64,000 nt of DNA. Origin: JALYLC01 sp963743275. GTDB taxonomy: Bacteria > Actinomycetota > Thermoleophilia > Gaiellales > JALYLC01. Below are positions 39,051 through 47,451 of the stretch, one piece after another. Both the position numbers and the translations under genes were made by a program. Each line of letters begins with the position of its first letter. The stretch's first letter is position 1. Location: NCBI GenBank assembly GCA_963743275.1, contig CAVUPB010000007.1, forward strand, positions 704,680-768,679. Reading direction: 5' to 3'. Below the pieces are notes generated by a model. The model saw only the letters and a program-made list of their open reading frames with translations. It was not told where the DNA came from and did no database searches.

Positions 39051-39636
39051 GATTGCCGCTGCGAAGACCTGGACACGCCGACCCGCGGGGAACCTCTTGC
39101 GAGGTAGGAAGCGGGGCGTCCCGGCGACGGGGGCGCGGTTCAGAGCGGCTTTCGGGTCACCTTGCCTCGAGACGGTCGCACTGGTGGGCACGCCAAGTGG
39201 CACTCGCCGCGCGTGCCACTTGGCACCTCGGCCACGGCCGTACGGAGACGCCGGCAGCACACCGGCCTCGAGGAAGACGCCGTTCTTGACCTCGTACGAG
39301 GTTCCTCGGGTCGGCGTGTCAAGGTCTTCCCAAGTGACACGCCGATTGCCGCTGCGAAGACCTGGACACGCCGACCCGCGGGGAACCTCTTGCGAGGTAG
39401 GAAGCGGGGCGTCCCGGCGACGGGGGCGCGGTTCAGAGCGGCTTTCGGGTCACCTTGCCTCGAGACGGTCGCACTGGTGGGCACGCCAAGTGGCACTCGC
39501 CGCGCGTGCCACTTGGCACCTCGGCCACGGTCGTACGGAGACGCCGGCAGCACGCCAGCCTCGAGGAAGACGCCGTTCTTGACCTCGCACGAGGTTCCTC
39601 GGGTCGGCGTGCCCAGGTCTTCCCAAGTGACACTCG
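39051..39636. repeat. Tandem 293-base repeat, two copies, with internal palindromes
   Basis: The block starting GATTGCCGCTGCGAAGACC at 39051 recurs at 39344 and runs to about 39636, nearly identical. Each unit contains the hairpin CCAAGTGGCACTCGC/GCGTGCCACTTGG and an arm ACCTCTTGCGAGGT near its start that is mirrored by ACCTCGTACGAGGT near its end, next to GGTCGGCGTG. A diverged copy lies at 26310-26495. The whole 714-base stretch 39006-39719 has no convincing gene. It looks like a non-coding palindromic element that duplicated. Confidence 0.8.
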
Positions 39637-39719
39637 CGGCGAGTGCCATTTGGAAGCTGACACGGATGCGGCGCGAAACGGCACAGACAGGTTCCTCGAC
39701 GCCTGCGACGCTCTGCGGC

Positions 39720-40244
39720 ATGGACTATCTCCCGAGTCTCTACAAAGCCCGCGGCGTGCCCAACAAGTCGCCGGTGTGCGCGATCTGCCTCGATCGCACA
39801 CGCGGGAAGACGCTCGAGCGCGAGCTCACCCACGGTGTGCGCATCTGGCTCTGCGAGCGGCATCACTCCGTTGAGTTCCTGCGCCGGAATGCGGGCCGCG
39901 ACTTCGTCGTCACGCTTCAGCGCAGCTGGCGCTCCCACGGCTGCCTCACACGCGCCCGCAACCGCGCCCTCGACGCCCACCTCCACGCCGTCCGCACCAC
40001 CGGCATCGCCATCACGCGCCCGCGACCTGGCTCGTACGCCTGGCCGCGGCTCCGCCGGGAAGCAGAAGCCGCCTTCGCACGCGGCGAACGCGTGCTCGCC
40101 ACGATCGGCCGCCTACGGGAGCGCCACGAGCACGACCACGCCACCGTCCCCAGCATCCGCACCATGCGCCGCTGGTTCTCCCAGGGACGCTGGCTGCGCC
40201 CGGCAGGGCCCTCGCGGACGGGCGGCTTGTTCGCGGCGGTCTAG
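39720..40244 (+). CDS. Zinc-finger-like hypothetical protein next to repeats
   Basis: A 174-residue basic protein. Near the start it has a CxxC pair (CAICLDRTRGK) and, about 30 residues later, WLCERHHS, which together could bind zinc, as in HNH-like or ribbon modules. The C-terminal half is rich in Arg and His (RLRERHEHDHATVPS, MRRWFSQGRWLRP) and may contact nucleic acid. It starts about 85 bases after the tandem repeat and its TAG stop overlaps the arcC stop on the other strand (shared ctag). No family recognised. The link with the palindromic repeats is suggestive of a repeat-associated gene but unproven. Confidence 0.6.
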   Translation: MDYLPSLYKARGVPNKSPVCAICLDRTRGKTLERELTHGVRIWLCERHHSVEFLRRNAGRDFVVTLQRSWRSHGCLTRARNRALDAHLHAVRTTGIAITRPRPGSYAWPRLRREAEAAFARGERVLATIGRLRERHEHDHATVPSIRTMRRWFSQGRWLRPAGPSRTGGLFAAV

Positions 40245-41152
40245 GCGGAGACCGTCGTGCCCGCGCTTCCGGCGAGCGCCGCGCCCGCGTCGGCCAGCGC
40301 GCCGATGACGGCCGTGCCGCCGCGCTCGGCGAAGCGTGCCGCGGCCTCGACCTTGGGCAGCATGCTCCCCGCGCCGAGCTGCCCCTTCGCCGCGAGCTCG
40401 CGCGCCTGCGCGGGCGAGAGCCGTTCGAGGCGATGGGCGGCGGGGGTGCCGAAGCCCGCGTACACGGCGTCGACGTCCGTCAGCAGCAGCAGGCGCTCGG
40501 CGTCGACGGCGACCGCGAGCACGACGGCCGCGAGATCCTTGTCGACGACGGCCTCGACGCCGGTGGGCCGGCCCGCCGCGTCGGCCACGACGGGCATCCC
40601 GCCGCCGCCGCTCGCGACGACGAGGAACTTCCCTGCGACGAGACAGCGAACGGCGTCGGCCTCGAGCAGCCCCTGCGGATCGGGCGACGGCACGACCCGC
40701 CGCCAGCCGCTGCCGTCGCGCGCCACCGCGAATCCGCGCGTGCGCTCGAGCTTGCGGGCGGTGGCCTCGTCGTACATCGGGCCGATCGGCTTGGAGGGCG
40801 CGGCGAACGCGGGGTCGTCGGCGGCGACGAGCGTCTGGGTGACGAGCGTGGCGACGCGCAGGCTGGGGTCCGCCTGCAGCAGCGCCTCCTCGAGCAGGTA
40901 GCCGATCATGCCGACGGCCTCCGCCCCGACGACGTCGAGCGGAGAGGGCGCGGCCGTGTCGTCGGCCTCGCTCTCGAGCAGGAGATGCCCGATCTGCGGC
41001 CCGTCGCCGAACGTCAGCACGAGGTCGTGCTCGTGGGCGAGCGGCATCAGCGCCGCGGCCGCGACCGCGAGATTGCGGCGCTGGACCTCGGTCGAGATCT
41101 GCTCGCCGCGGCGCGCGAGCGCATTGCCTCCGAGCGCTGCGACGACGCGCAC
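40241..41152 (-). CDS. arcC: Carbamate kinase
   Basis: A 303-residue amino-acid-kinase family enzyme that makes ATP from carbamoyl phosphate and ADP, the energy-yielding last step of arginine deimination. Motifs: VVAALGGNALARRGE at the start, TFGDGPQIGHLLLE, ASGGGGMPVV and LLLLTDVDAVY, GAGSMLPKVEAA. GTG start at 41152 is one base from the arcA stop, so it is cotranscribed with arcA and the upstream universal stress gene. Confidence 0.93.
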   Translation of the reverse strand: MRVVAALGGNALARRGEQISTEVQRRNLAVAAAALMPLAHEHDLVLTFGDGPQIGHLLLESEADDTAAPSPLDVVGAEAVGMIGYLLEEALLQADPSLRVATLVTQTLVAADDPAFAAPSKPIGPMYDEATARKLERTRGFAVARDGSGWRRVVPSPDPQGLLEADAVRCLVAGKFLVVASGGGGMPVVADAAGRPTGVEAVVDKDLAAVVLAVAVDAERLLLLTDVDAVYAGFGTPAAHRLERLSPAQARELAAKGQLGAGSMLPKVEAAARFAERGGTAVIGALADAGAALAGSAGTTVSA

Positions 41153-41153
41153 G

Positions 41154-42392
41154 TCAGACGGGCTCGCGCGCGATCGGGCAGGACATGCAGCGCGGCCCGC
41201 CGCGCCCGCGGCCGAGCTCGGCGCCGGCGATCGTGACGACCTCGACGCCGGCGCGGCGGAGCGCGGTGTTGGTGGCGACGTTGCGCTCGTACGCCACGAC
41301 GACGCCGGGCGCGAGCGCCAGCACGTTGTTGCCGTCGTCCCACTGCTCGCGCTCGCGCTCGGAGGCGTCGCCCCCGGTCTCGATGATGCGCAGGCGGGCG
41401 ATGCCGAGGGCGCGCGCGAGCGCGTCGAAGAGGTCGTCGACGGCCTCGACCCGCAGGCCGCCGGCGCCCGGCGTGAGGCGGAAGGCGCGCAGCTCCGAGC
41501 GGATGCCGGGGAACGTCGTCACGGCGTCGGCGTCGACGAACGTGAGCACGGTGTCGAGGTGCATCGCCGAGCGGCGCTGCGGCATCGACACGGCGAGGAC
41601 GACCTCGGCGATCTCGAGCGCGAACAGCCGTTCCGCGAGTGCCTCGACCGCGGCCGGCTGCGTGCGCTCGCCCATGCCGACGAGCACGCAGCCACGGCCG
41701 GCGACGAGAACGTCGCCGCCCTCGATCGACGGGCCGTGCCCGTCGCCGAGCCACGGGAAGCCGGCTCCGGCGAAGCGCGGGTGGTGACCGAAGATGGCCT
41801 GGATGTGCACGGTCTCGCGCCGGCGCGACGGGTGCTGCATGGTCGCGAGCAGGAAGCCGCGGCCGACCCAGGCGGCGCTGTCGCGGGTGAAGAGGTGGTT
41901 GGGGAGCGGCGCGATCGCGAAGGCGTCCGGCTGCGCGGCGAGCGCCGGCAGCGTGGGCTTCGCGACGGGGAGCTCCTCGAAGAGCACGCCGCCGATCAGC
42001 TGCGTCGCGAGCTCGGACGACTCGAGCGAGTCGAGCCACGCGCCGGTCTCGGCACCGAGGCTCGCGCCGAGGGACGTGGCGGCGAGCGTCTGCTCGAGCA
42101 CCTCGGCGCGTGCGGCCGGGATGTCGAGCGTCTCGGCCAGCAGGTCGTGCACCGTGAGCACCTCGACGCCGCGCTCCGCGAGCGTGTCGGAGAAGGCGTC
42201 GTGCTCCTGGCGGGCGCGCTTGACCCAGAGCACGTCGTCGAAGAGCAGGTCGTCCTTGTTGCGCGGCGTGAGGCGCTCGAGCTCGAGCGCCGGCCGGTGC
42301 AGCATGACCTGGTGCAGCGTGCCGACTTCCGAGCCGACGCCGGGCGTGGCCTGGACGGTCACGTGGACGCGATCGGGAGTTGTCCGGGACAT
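41154..42392 (-). CDS. arcA: Arginine deiminase
   Basis: A 412-residue enzyme hydrolysing arginine to citrulline and ammonia. Family features: SEVGTLHQVMLHRPALELERLTPRNKD-type start (first part visible near residues 20-45), LPNHLFTRDSAAWVG, IFGHHPRFAG, SIEGGDVLVAGRGCVLVG, MHLDTVLTFVD and the catalytic Cys402 in GRGGPRCMSCP. The ATG at 42392 lies 20 bases after the universal stress gene. It starts the ADI pathway (ArcA, ArcB, ArcC) that gives ATP without respiration and raises pH. Confidence 0.95.
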   Translation of the reverse strand: MSRTTPDRVHVTVQATPGVGSEVGTLHQVMLHRPALELERLTPRNKDDLLFDDVLWVKRARQEHDAFSDTLAERGVEVLTVHDLLAETLDIPAARAEVLEQTLAATSLGASLGAETGAWLDSLESSELATQLIGGVLFEELPVAKPTLPALAAQPDAFAIAPLPNHLFTRDSAAWVGRGFLLATMQHPSRRRETVHIQAIFGHHPRFAGAGFPWLGDGHGPSIEGGDVLVAGRGCVLVGMGERTQPAAVEALAERLFALEIAEVVLAVSMPQRRSAMHLDTVLTFVDADAVTTFPGIRSELRAFRLTPGAGGLRVEAVDDLFDALARALGIARLRIIETGGDASEREREQWDDGNNVLALAPGVVVAYERNVATNTALRRAGVEVVTIAGAELGRGRGGPRCMSCPIAREPV

Positions 42393-42412
42393 CGGGCCAC
42401 GGCCTCCGGCCG

Positions 42413-42919
42413 TCAGACGGTCGCGGTCGCGGTGTGGACGTCCTCGGTTCCGGCCTCGGTGTGCACCGGCGGCGGGACGATCAGGACGGGGATGTGGGCG
42501 TGCTGGGCCACGGCGTGCGACACGGAGCCGAGCACGAACGAGCGGAACGCCGAGAGCCCGCGTGCGCCGAGCACGATGACGCCGGCGCCCTGCTCCGTGA
42601 CGACGTCGAGGATCGCGTGCGCGGTGCCCTCGTAGGTCGACTCGGCGACGGCTGCGCGGGCGTCGAGCCCGGCCGCGCCGGCCAGGGCGGCGCCTTCCTC
42701 GGCGACCTTCGACGCGGCCGCGCGCAGGGCGGTGTCGTCATACGACGGGAGCGCCACGACGCCGCCGTACGCGGCGGCGACCACCGAGATCGGGCTCCAG
42801 ACGTGCAGCACGATCGCGCTGCGCCCGGGGAAGAGCGCGCCGGCGGTCTCGATGGCACGACGGGCTCCGTCGGAGTTGTCGTAGCAGATGAGGATGGGTG
42901 CGTTGCCGGCGGTGGTCAT
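42413..42919 (-). CDS. Universal stress protein, leader of arcA-arcC operon
   Basis: A 168-residue single-domain Usp with ILICYDNSDGARRAIETAG at the start and the ATP-binding motif GARGLSAFRSFVLGSVSHAV (G-x2-G-x9-G-S). It probably binds ATP. A divergent extra segment (SVVAAAYGGVVALPSYDD) is shared with the Usp at 55042. It is cotranscribed with arcA and arcC and preceded by two copies of the stress promoter (sites g and h). Confidence 0.9.
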   Translation of the reverse strand: MTTAGNAPILICYDNSDGARRAIETAGALFPGRSAIVLHVWSPISVVAAAYGGVVALPSYDDTALRAAASKVAEEGAALAGAAGLDARAAVAESTYEGTAHAILDVVTEQGAGVIVLGARGLSAFRSFVLGSVSHAVAQHAHIPVLIVPPPVHTEAGTEDVHTATATV

Positions 42920-42968
42920 GAGTGCTCCTTGGTGGTTTGGGTCACGCTACGAGCACGACGGCGCGCGG

Positions 42969-43009
42969 CCATCGGGGCGGTCGCGCAACTGCGCTGCGGG
43001 TTCCTACGG
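42969..43009 (-). promoter_or_regulatory. Bipartite stress promoter, site g
   Basis: CCGTAGGAACCCGCAG (minus strand, 43009-42994), 19 bases, CGATGG (42974-42969). It lies 50 bases before the Usp-arcA-arcC operon. This and site h account for most of the 321-base gap between 42919 and 43241; a very similar block is repeated at 43148-43189. Confidence 0.65.
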
Positions 43010-43147
43010 AGTGGCCCCGCGGCGCGCCGTCGAGCGCGCTCCGGCGCGCACGTACGACTCGGCGTCGGGTTCGAGGCACAGAAGCGTCGGGGTGGCGAGG
43101 GGGGTGCTCATGCGTCACCCATAGCTTGCGGTCGCCTCGGCGAGGGG

Positions 43148-43215
43148 CCATCGGGGCGGCCGCCCAACGCCGACTGCGGGTTCCTACGCATCGACGGCGC
43201 GGGCGCCACCGATGC
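43148..43215. promoter_or_regulatory. Bidirectional bipartite stress promoter, site h
   Basis: The core CTGCGGGTTCCTACGC (43174-43189) has CGATGC on the plus strand 20 bases on (43210-43215), 26 bases before the P1B ATPase start, and CGATGG on the minus strand 20 bases on (43153-43148). The minus-strand half duplicates site g and may give the Usp-arcA-arcC operon a second promoter. Confidence 0.65.
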
Positions 43216-43240
43216 GCACCCGCGGGCGGACGTGGACGAT

Positions 43241-45076
43241 ATGCGGATGCGAACCACCCTCATCCCCGTCGGGGTCGCACTGGCGCTCGCGCTGGGCCTC
43301 GTGTTGCGGCTCGTCGACCAGGCGGACGCCGCCCACGTGCTCTGGTCGGCGGTGCTGGTCGCCGTCATCGCGCCGCTCGTGGTCGCAGTCGTGCGGCGCA
43401 TGCTGCGCGGCCAGCTCGGCGCCGACGTCATCGCGCTGCTCGCGATCACGGGCTCGCTCGCGCTGCGCGAGTACGAGGCGGGCCTCGTCATCGCCCTGAT
43501 GCTGTCGGGCGGCGAGCTGCTCGACCAGCGCGCCTTCGGGCGTGCGCGCCGCGAGCTCGCCGCGCTCATCTCCCGGGCTCCCGCGATCGCGCACCGCTAC
43601 GAGGGGACGGGGGTCGTGGACGTGCCGTCGGGCGAGGTGGTCGCCGGCGACCACCTGCTCGTGCTCGCCGGCGAGATCGTGCCCGTCGACTGCGAGCTCG
43701 TGAGCAGTCGCGCGGTGCTCGACGAGGCCGCGCTCACGGGCGAGCCGCTGCCGGTCCGCCGCGTGGCGGGCGAGGAGATCCGCAGCGGTGCCAGCATCGT
43801 CGGCGAGGCGGTCGACGTGCTCGCCCAGCGCCCGGCCGCGACCTCGACGTACGCGCGCATCGTGCGCCTGGTCGAGCAGGCCGAGGCCGACCGGCCTCGC
43901 ACCGCCCGGCTCGCCGATCGCGCCGCGGTCGTCTTCCTCCCGATCACGCTTGCCGTCGCCGGGCTCGGGTGGGCCATCTCGGGATCGGCCGTCGCGGCGC
44001 TCGCCGTGCTCGTCGTGGCCACGCCCTGCCCGCTCATCCTGGCGACGCCGATCGCGTTCGTCTCGGGCCTCGCGCGCGCCGCGCGCCGCGGCGTCGTCGT
44101 CAAGGGCGGCACGCAGCTCGAGCGGCTGGGGGCCGCGACGGTCGTCGTCTTCGACAAGACCGGAACGCTGACGACCGGGCGGCCGCGAGTGAGCGAGGCG
44201 AGCGACGAGCTCCTGGCCGTGGCGGCCGCGGCCGAGCAGCAGTCGGCGCACCCGCTCGGCGCCGCGATCCGCGCCGAGGCCGCAGCGCGCGGGCTCGCGC
44301 TCGCCGTCGCCGGCGAGTTCCGCGAGACCTACGGCGACGGCGTCGAGGCGCGCGTCGACGGCCGGCAGGTGCGGGTCGGCCGAGCGGCCTACGCCGGCGC
44401 CGATCCCGGTCGCCCCGCGGCGGCCGGCATCGCCGAGGTGTGGGTGGCGATCGACGGCGCGATCGCGGGAGTCATCCGCTGCTCCGACCCGCTGCGCACG
44501 GATGCGGCCGCGGTGGTCGCCCACGTGCGCAAGACCGGGGCGCGCCCCGTGCTCCTGACCGGCGACGCCTCCGCCGTGGCCGACCAGGTCGCGGCCGCCA
44601 CCGGCATCACCGAGGTGCACGCGGAGGCGACGCCCGAGACCAAGGCCGCCGTCGTCGACGATCTGCGGCGCGCCGGCGAGGTGGTCGTGATGGTCGGCGA
44701 CGGCCTCAACGACGCCCCCGCGCTCGCCGCGGCCGACGTGGGCGTCGCGCTCGGGGCGACCGGCAGCACCATCTCCTCGGAGGCCGCCGGCGCCGTGGTG
44801 CTGGTCGACGACCTCGGCCGCGTCGCCGAGGCGATCGGAATCGGGCGCGACACGCTCGCAGTCGCCCGCAGCGGCATCTTCGTGGGCATGGGCCTGAGCG
44901 CCGTGCTCATGGTCGTCGCCGCGTTCGGCGGCATCACGCCGCTCGAGGGCGCCCTCGCCCAGGAGGTGATCGACGTCGCGGCGATCCTCAACGGCCTCCG
45001 AGCCCTGGGCGGCCGCGACGGCCTGCAGGGCACGCGGCCGCGTACCCGGCGTGCCGTGGAGCCGGCGAGCCAGTAG
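43241..45076 (+). CDS. P1B-type transition-metal ATPase with TPCP motif
   Basis: A 611-residue heavy-metal pump. The sixth-helix metal site reads ATPCPLILATP (TPCP at 261-264) rather than CPC or SPC; phosphorylation motif DKTGTLTTG (Asp near 305), the P1B-specific HP in QQSAHPLG, and MVGDGLNDAPALAAADVGV are present. There is no N-terminal metal-binding domain and no C-terminal hemerythrin domain. TPCP is reported in P1B-5 pumps linked to Ni or Fe, so iron or nickel export is possible, not proven. Start ATG 43241; GTG 43232 is an alternative. Driven by site h, 26 bases upstream. Confidence 0.88.
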   Translation: MRMRTTLIPVGVALALALGLVLRLVDQADAAHVLWSAVLVAVIAPLVVAVVRRMLRGQLGADVIALLAITGSLALREYEAGLVIALMLSGGELLDQRAFGRARRELAALISRAPAIAHRYEGTGVVDVPSGEVVAGDHLLVLAGEIVPVDCELVSSRAVLDEAALTGEPLPVRRVAGEEIRSGASIVGEAVDVLAQRPAATSTYARIVRLVEQAEADRPRTARLADRAAVVFLPITLAVAGLGWAISGSAVAALAVLVVATPCPLILATPIAFVSGLARAARRGVVVKGGTQLERLGAATVVVFDKTGTLTTGRPRVSEASDELLAVAAAAEQQSAHPLGAAIRAEAAARGLALAVAGEFRETYGDGVEARVDGRQVRVGRAAYAGADPGRPAAAGIAEVWVAIDGAIAGVIRCSDPLRTDAAAVVAHVRKTGARPVLLTGDASAVADQVAAATGITEVHAEATPETKAAVVDDLRRAGEVVVMVGDGLNDAPALAAADVGVALGATGSTISSEAAGAVVLVDDLGRVAEAIGIGRDTLAVARSGIFVGMGLSAVLMVVAAFGGITPLEGALAQEVIDVAAILNGLRALGGRDGLQGTRPRTRRAVEPASQ

Positions 45077-45090
45077 ACGGGGGACGGGCA

Positions 45091-45132
45091 TGCCTCGCCG
45101 GGTGCGTGGCAGTCCACGCCCCCGGCGAGCCA
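45091..45132. terminator. Hairpin between convergent ATPase and oxidase genes
   Basis: TGCCTCGCCGGGTGCGTGG (from 45091) pairs imperfectly with CCACGCCCCCGGCGAGCCA (45114-45132) with a short CAGT loop. It lies in the 66-base gap between convergent genes and probably ends both transcripts. Confidence 0.6.
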
Positions 45133-45142
45133 CATGCACCGC

Positions 45143-46924
45143 TCACACGGTCTGCAACACCCCGATGATCATTCCCAGCGCGGCCACGCCGAGGCCGAAG
45201 AGGCCGGCTCGGCGGGCGCCCAGGCGGTAGCCGCCGAGGGCCAGGACGACCGCGATCGGGCCGACCGCGAAGGGTGCCGCGATCGCTGCCCAGATGCCGA
45301 AGGCCGGGGCCGGTGCGGCGATCAGGGCGCCGAGCTCCTCGCGCTGGCGCCAGCGGCTGTCGCGCCCGAGGCCCGCGAAGAACGGCATGCCGAGCGTGCG
45401 CACGAGGTTGTAGGCGAAGATCGCCTGGCCGACGAAGAGCAGGGCCACGAACGGCAGCGAGATGTCGGTCAGCGTCGCGTAGCGGTCGGGCAGCACCGCC
45501 CAGCGCCGCGCCGCTCCGTCGAGCCCCTGGATCAGCCAGGGGATAACCGAGCCGTAGCCGCCCACCGTCGTGAGCACGAGGTGCCAGCGGGCGAGGCGCT
45601 GCGAATACCACGGCCGGCCGATCAGGTCGGGCAGGAACGCGTACATGGCCGCGAGGATCACGAGCCCGATGTTGAGCAGGGCCATGTTGTGGAAGTGCCC
45701 GACGATCCAGAGCGTGTTGTGGACGACGAGGTCGAGCACGATGGTCGCGTTGATCAGGCCCTGGAGCCCCGCGATCAGCCACGAGCACATGGCGACGAAC
45801 AGGAACTGCATCGGGATCGTCCATTTGAGCTTGGTGCCCCAGATCGTCGCGCACAGGCTGTAGAGCGAGAGCGCCGAGGGCGTCACGATCGCGAACGTCA
45901 GCGGCTGCATCATCGTGCTGATGACCGGCTGCGCGGATCCGCTCGGGAAGTCGAGGTACATGTGGTGGGCGCCGATGATCACGTTCACGACGACCGCGAT
46001 CAGCCAGGCCGCCACGATCAGGCGGCCCGCCACGAGCGGGCGCCCGGCGTACTTCGGCACGAGGTGGTAGAGCAGCGCGACCGCCGGGAAGAGCAGGAGG
46101 TACACGACCGGGTGCCCGAACCACCAGAGCACGCCCTTGGCGAGCAGCGGGTCGATGCCGATCGACGGGTCGATCGCCTGCACGATCATCTCCACGAGCA
46201 GCGCCGCGAAGGGGAGCGTCGCGATGATCATGTCGATCGCGATGACCGTGAGCGGGATCAGCGCGAACGCCACCGGCTTGCGCGTCGTCGCGAAGCGCGG
46301 CGAGACGTAGCCGAATCCGAGCGTCGCCCCGAGGCGCGCGCCGAGCGATCCCCCGCGGTCGTGTGAGGCCGGTGACAGGACGGTCACCAGGATCGACGCG
46401 CACCAGGCCAGGATCGACACGCCGACGAGCAGCACGGAGGCCGCGAACAGGCCCGTCGCGAGCTCCGTCCACTGCCCGACGCTGGAGAACGGCAGCGGGT
46501 AGAGGAACACCCAGGAGCCGCCGAAGCCCATCGCGAGCGTCGTCACGACCACGCCGGCGACGCCGATCACCATCGACCAGTACGTGATCTCGGCGAGCAC
46601 CGCTCCGGCGCGCCGGAGCGGGAACCCGCTCTCCTCGAGCACCCACCAGCTCGCGCCCATCAGGGCGAACCCCGCCCAGCCGACGAACGCCGCCAGGCCG
46701 TGGGCCGTCATGATCGCGTACCACGTCGACGGCGAGAGCCTGTCGATCCCCGCCTGGCTCTGGCGCAGGAGACCGCCGAGCACGCCGGCGACGAGGAAGA
46801 TCGCCGTCGATGCGAGGAGGGTGCGCAGGACGAGCGCCGCGGTCGCCTCGCGGCCGATCGCGACCGCCTCGCGGCGTGCGCCGGCGCCCGCCGCGCCGGG
46901 GAGGAGGACGTCTGCCGTGCTCAC
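45143..46924 (-). CDS. Cytochrome c oxidase subunit I, ba3 type
   Basis: A 593-residue heme-copper oxidase catalytic subunit of about thirteen helices. All metal ligands are visible: low-spin heme His75 (MTAHGLAAF), CuB ligands His271 with Tyr275 (FGHPVVYLL) and His320-His321 (GAHHMYLD), high-spin heme His410 and low-spin heme His412 (VGHFHNMAL). The HPxxY spacing and sequence fit B-type (ba3) oxidases, which have high oxygen affinity. GTG start overlaps the subunit II stop by four bases. Together with subunit II and a Usp gene it forms an operon under site i. Confidence 0.93.
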   Translation of the reverse strand: MSTADVLLPGAAGAGARREAVAIGREATAALVLRTLLASTAIFLVAGVLGGLLRQSQAGIDRLSPSTWYAIMTAHGLAAFVGWAGFALMGASWWVLEESGFPLRRAGAVLAEITYWSMVIGVAGVVVTTLAMGFGGSWVFLYPLPFSSVGQWTELATGLFAASVLLVGVSILAWCASILVTVLSPASHDRGGSLGARLGATLGFGYVSPRFATTRKPVAFALIPLTVIAIDMIIATLPFAALLVEMIVQAIDPSIGIDPLLAKGVLWWFGHPVVYLLLFPAVALLYHLVPKYAGRPLVAGRLIVAAWLIAVVVNVIIGAHHMYLDFPSGSAQPVISTMMQPLTFAIVTPSALSLYSLCATIWGTKLKWTIPMQFLFVAMCSWLIAGLQGLINATIVLDLVVHNTLWIVGHFHNMALLNIGLVILAAMYAFLPDLIGRPWYSQRLARWHLVLTTVGGYGSVIPWLIQGLDGAARRWAVLPDRYATLTDISLPFVALLFVGQAIFAYNLVRTLGMPFFAGLGRDSRWRQREELGALIAAPAPAFGIWAAIAAPFAVGPIAVVLALGGYRLGARRAGLFGLGVAALGMIIGVLQTV

Positions 46925-47451
46925 GTGGTCCTCCCGACGGTGAAGCCGTCGACCATGGTGTGGTGGGACAGGCCGCAGTACTCGAGGCAGCGCACGGTGT
47001 AGTGCCCCGTCGTGTGGAATGTGTGCCGGACCTTGGTGTCGGCGTCCGGCACGATCTGCGCCTGGAGCACGAACGCGCCGTCGGGCCCGTACAGGCCGAA
47101 GCCGTGATTGACGTCGGTGCTCGTGAGCACGAACTCGATCTGGCGGTCGGCCGGATAGGGGCCGGCCGGCTTGAACGTGAATCCGAATTGCACCGCCGTC
47201 ACCTTGACGATGAGGCGGTTCGCCTTCGCCTCGGCGCGCCAGGGCACGTCCAGGATCGTCACGGCGAGGATGGCGAAGAGGCCCACGACCACGAACCAGA
47301 GCCACATCTTCTCGGAGCGCTCGAGGCGCTCGACGTCGACCGTGTCGTCACCGGCGCGGCGCGTCGAGCGCACCACGAGCAGGAGGACGGCGAGGCCGAC
47401 GACGCAGGCGGCGGTGTAGCCGATCCCGAGCCACAGGGCTGTCTGATTCAC
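46921..47451 (-). CDS. Cytochrome c oxidase subunit II, ba3 type
   Basis: A 176-residue protein with one N-terminal helix (LGIGYTAACVVGLAVLLLVV), a second hydrophobic helix near residues 50-68 and a periplasmic cupredoxin domain. The CuA site is intact: His116 (VNHGFGL), Cys155, Glu157, Cys159, His163 and Met166 in CLEYCGLSHHTM. It accepts electrons from cytochrome c or a similar donor and passes them to subunit I. It overlaps the Usp gene upstream and subunit I downstream by four bases each. Confidence 0.92.
   Translation of the reverse strand: MNQTALWLGIGYTAACVVGLAVLLLVVRSTRRAGDDTVDVERLERSEKMWLWFVVVGLFAILAVTILDVPWRAEAKANRLIVKVTAVQFGFTFKPAGPYPADRQIEFVLTSTDVNHGFGLYGPDGAFVLQAQIVPDADTKVRHTFHTTGHYTVRCLEYCGLSHHTMVDGFTVGRTT

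Noticed and set aside
39006..39719. CRISPR-like array
   Set aside because: Only two 293-base units with no short repeats or variable spacers; it is a tandem duplication.
42942..43151. Small minus-strand frame between sites g and h
   Set aside because: Arg-rich composition, no ribosome-binding site, and it covers the promoter block itself.
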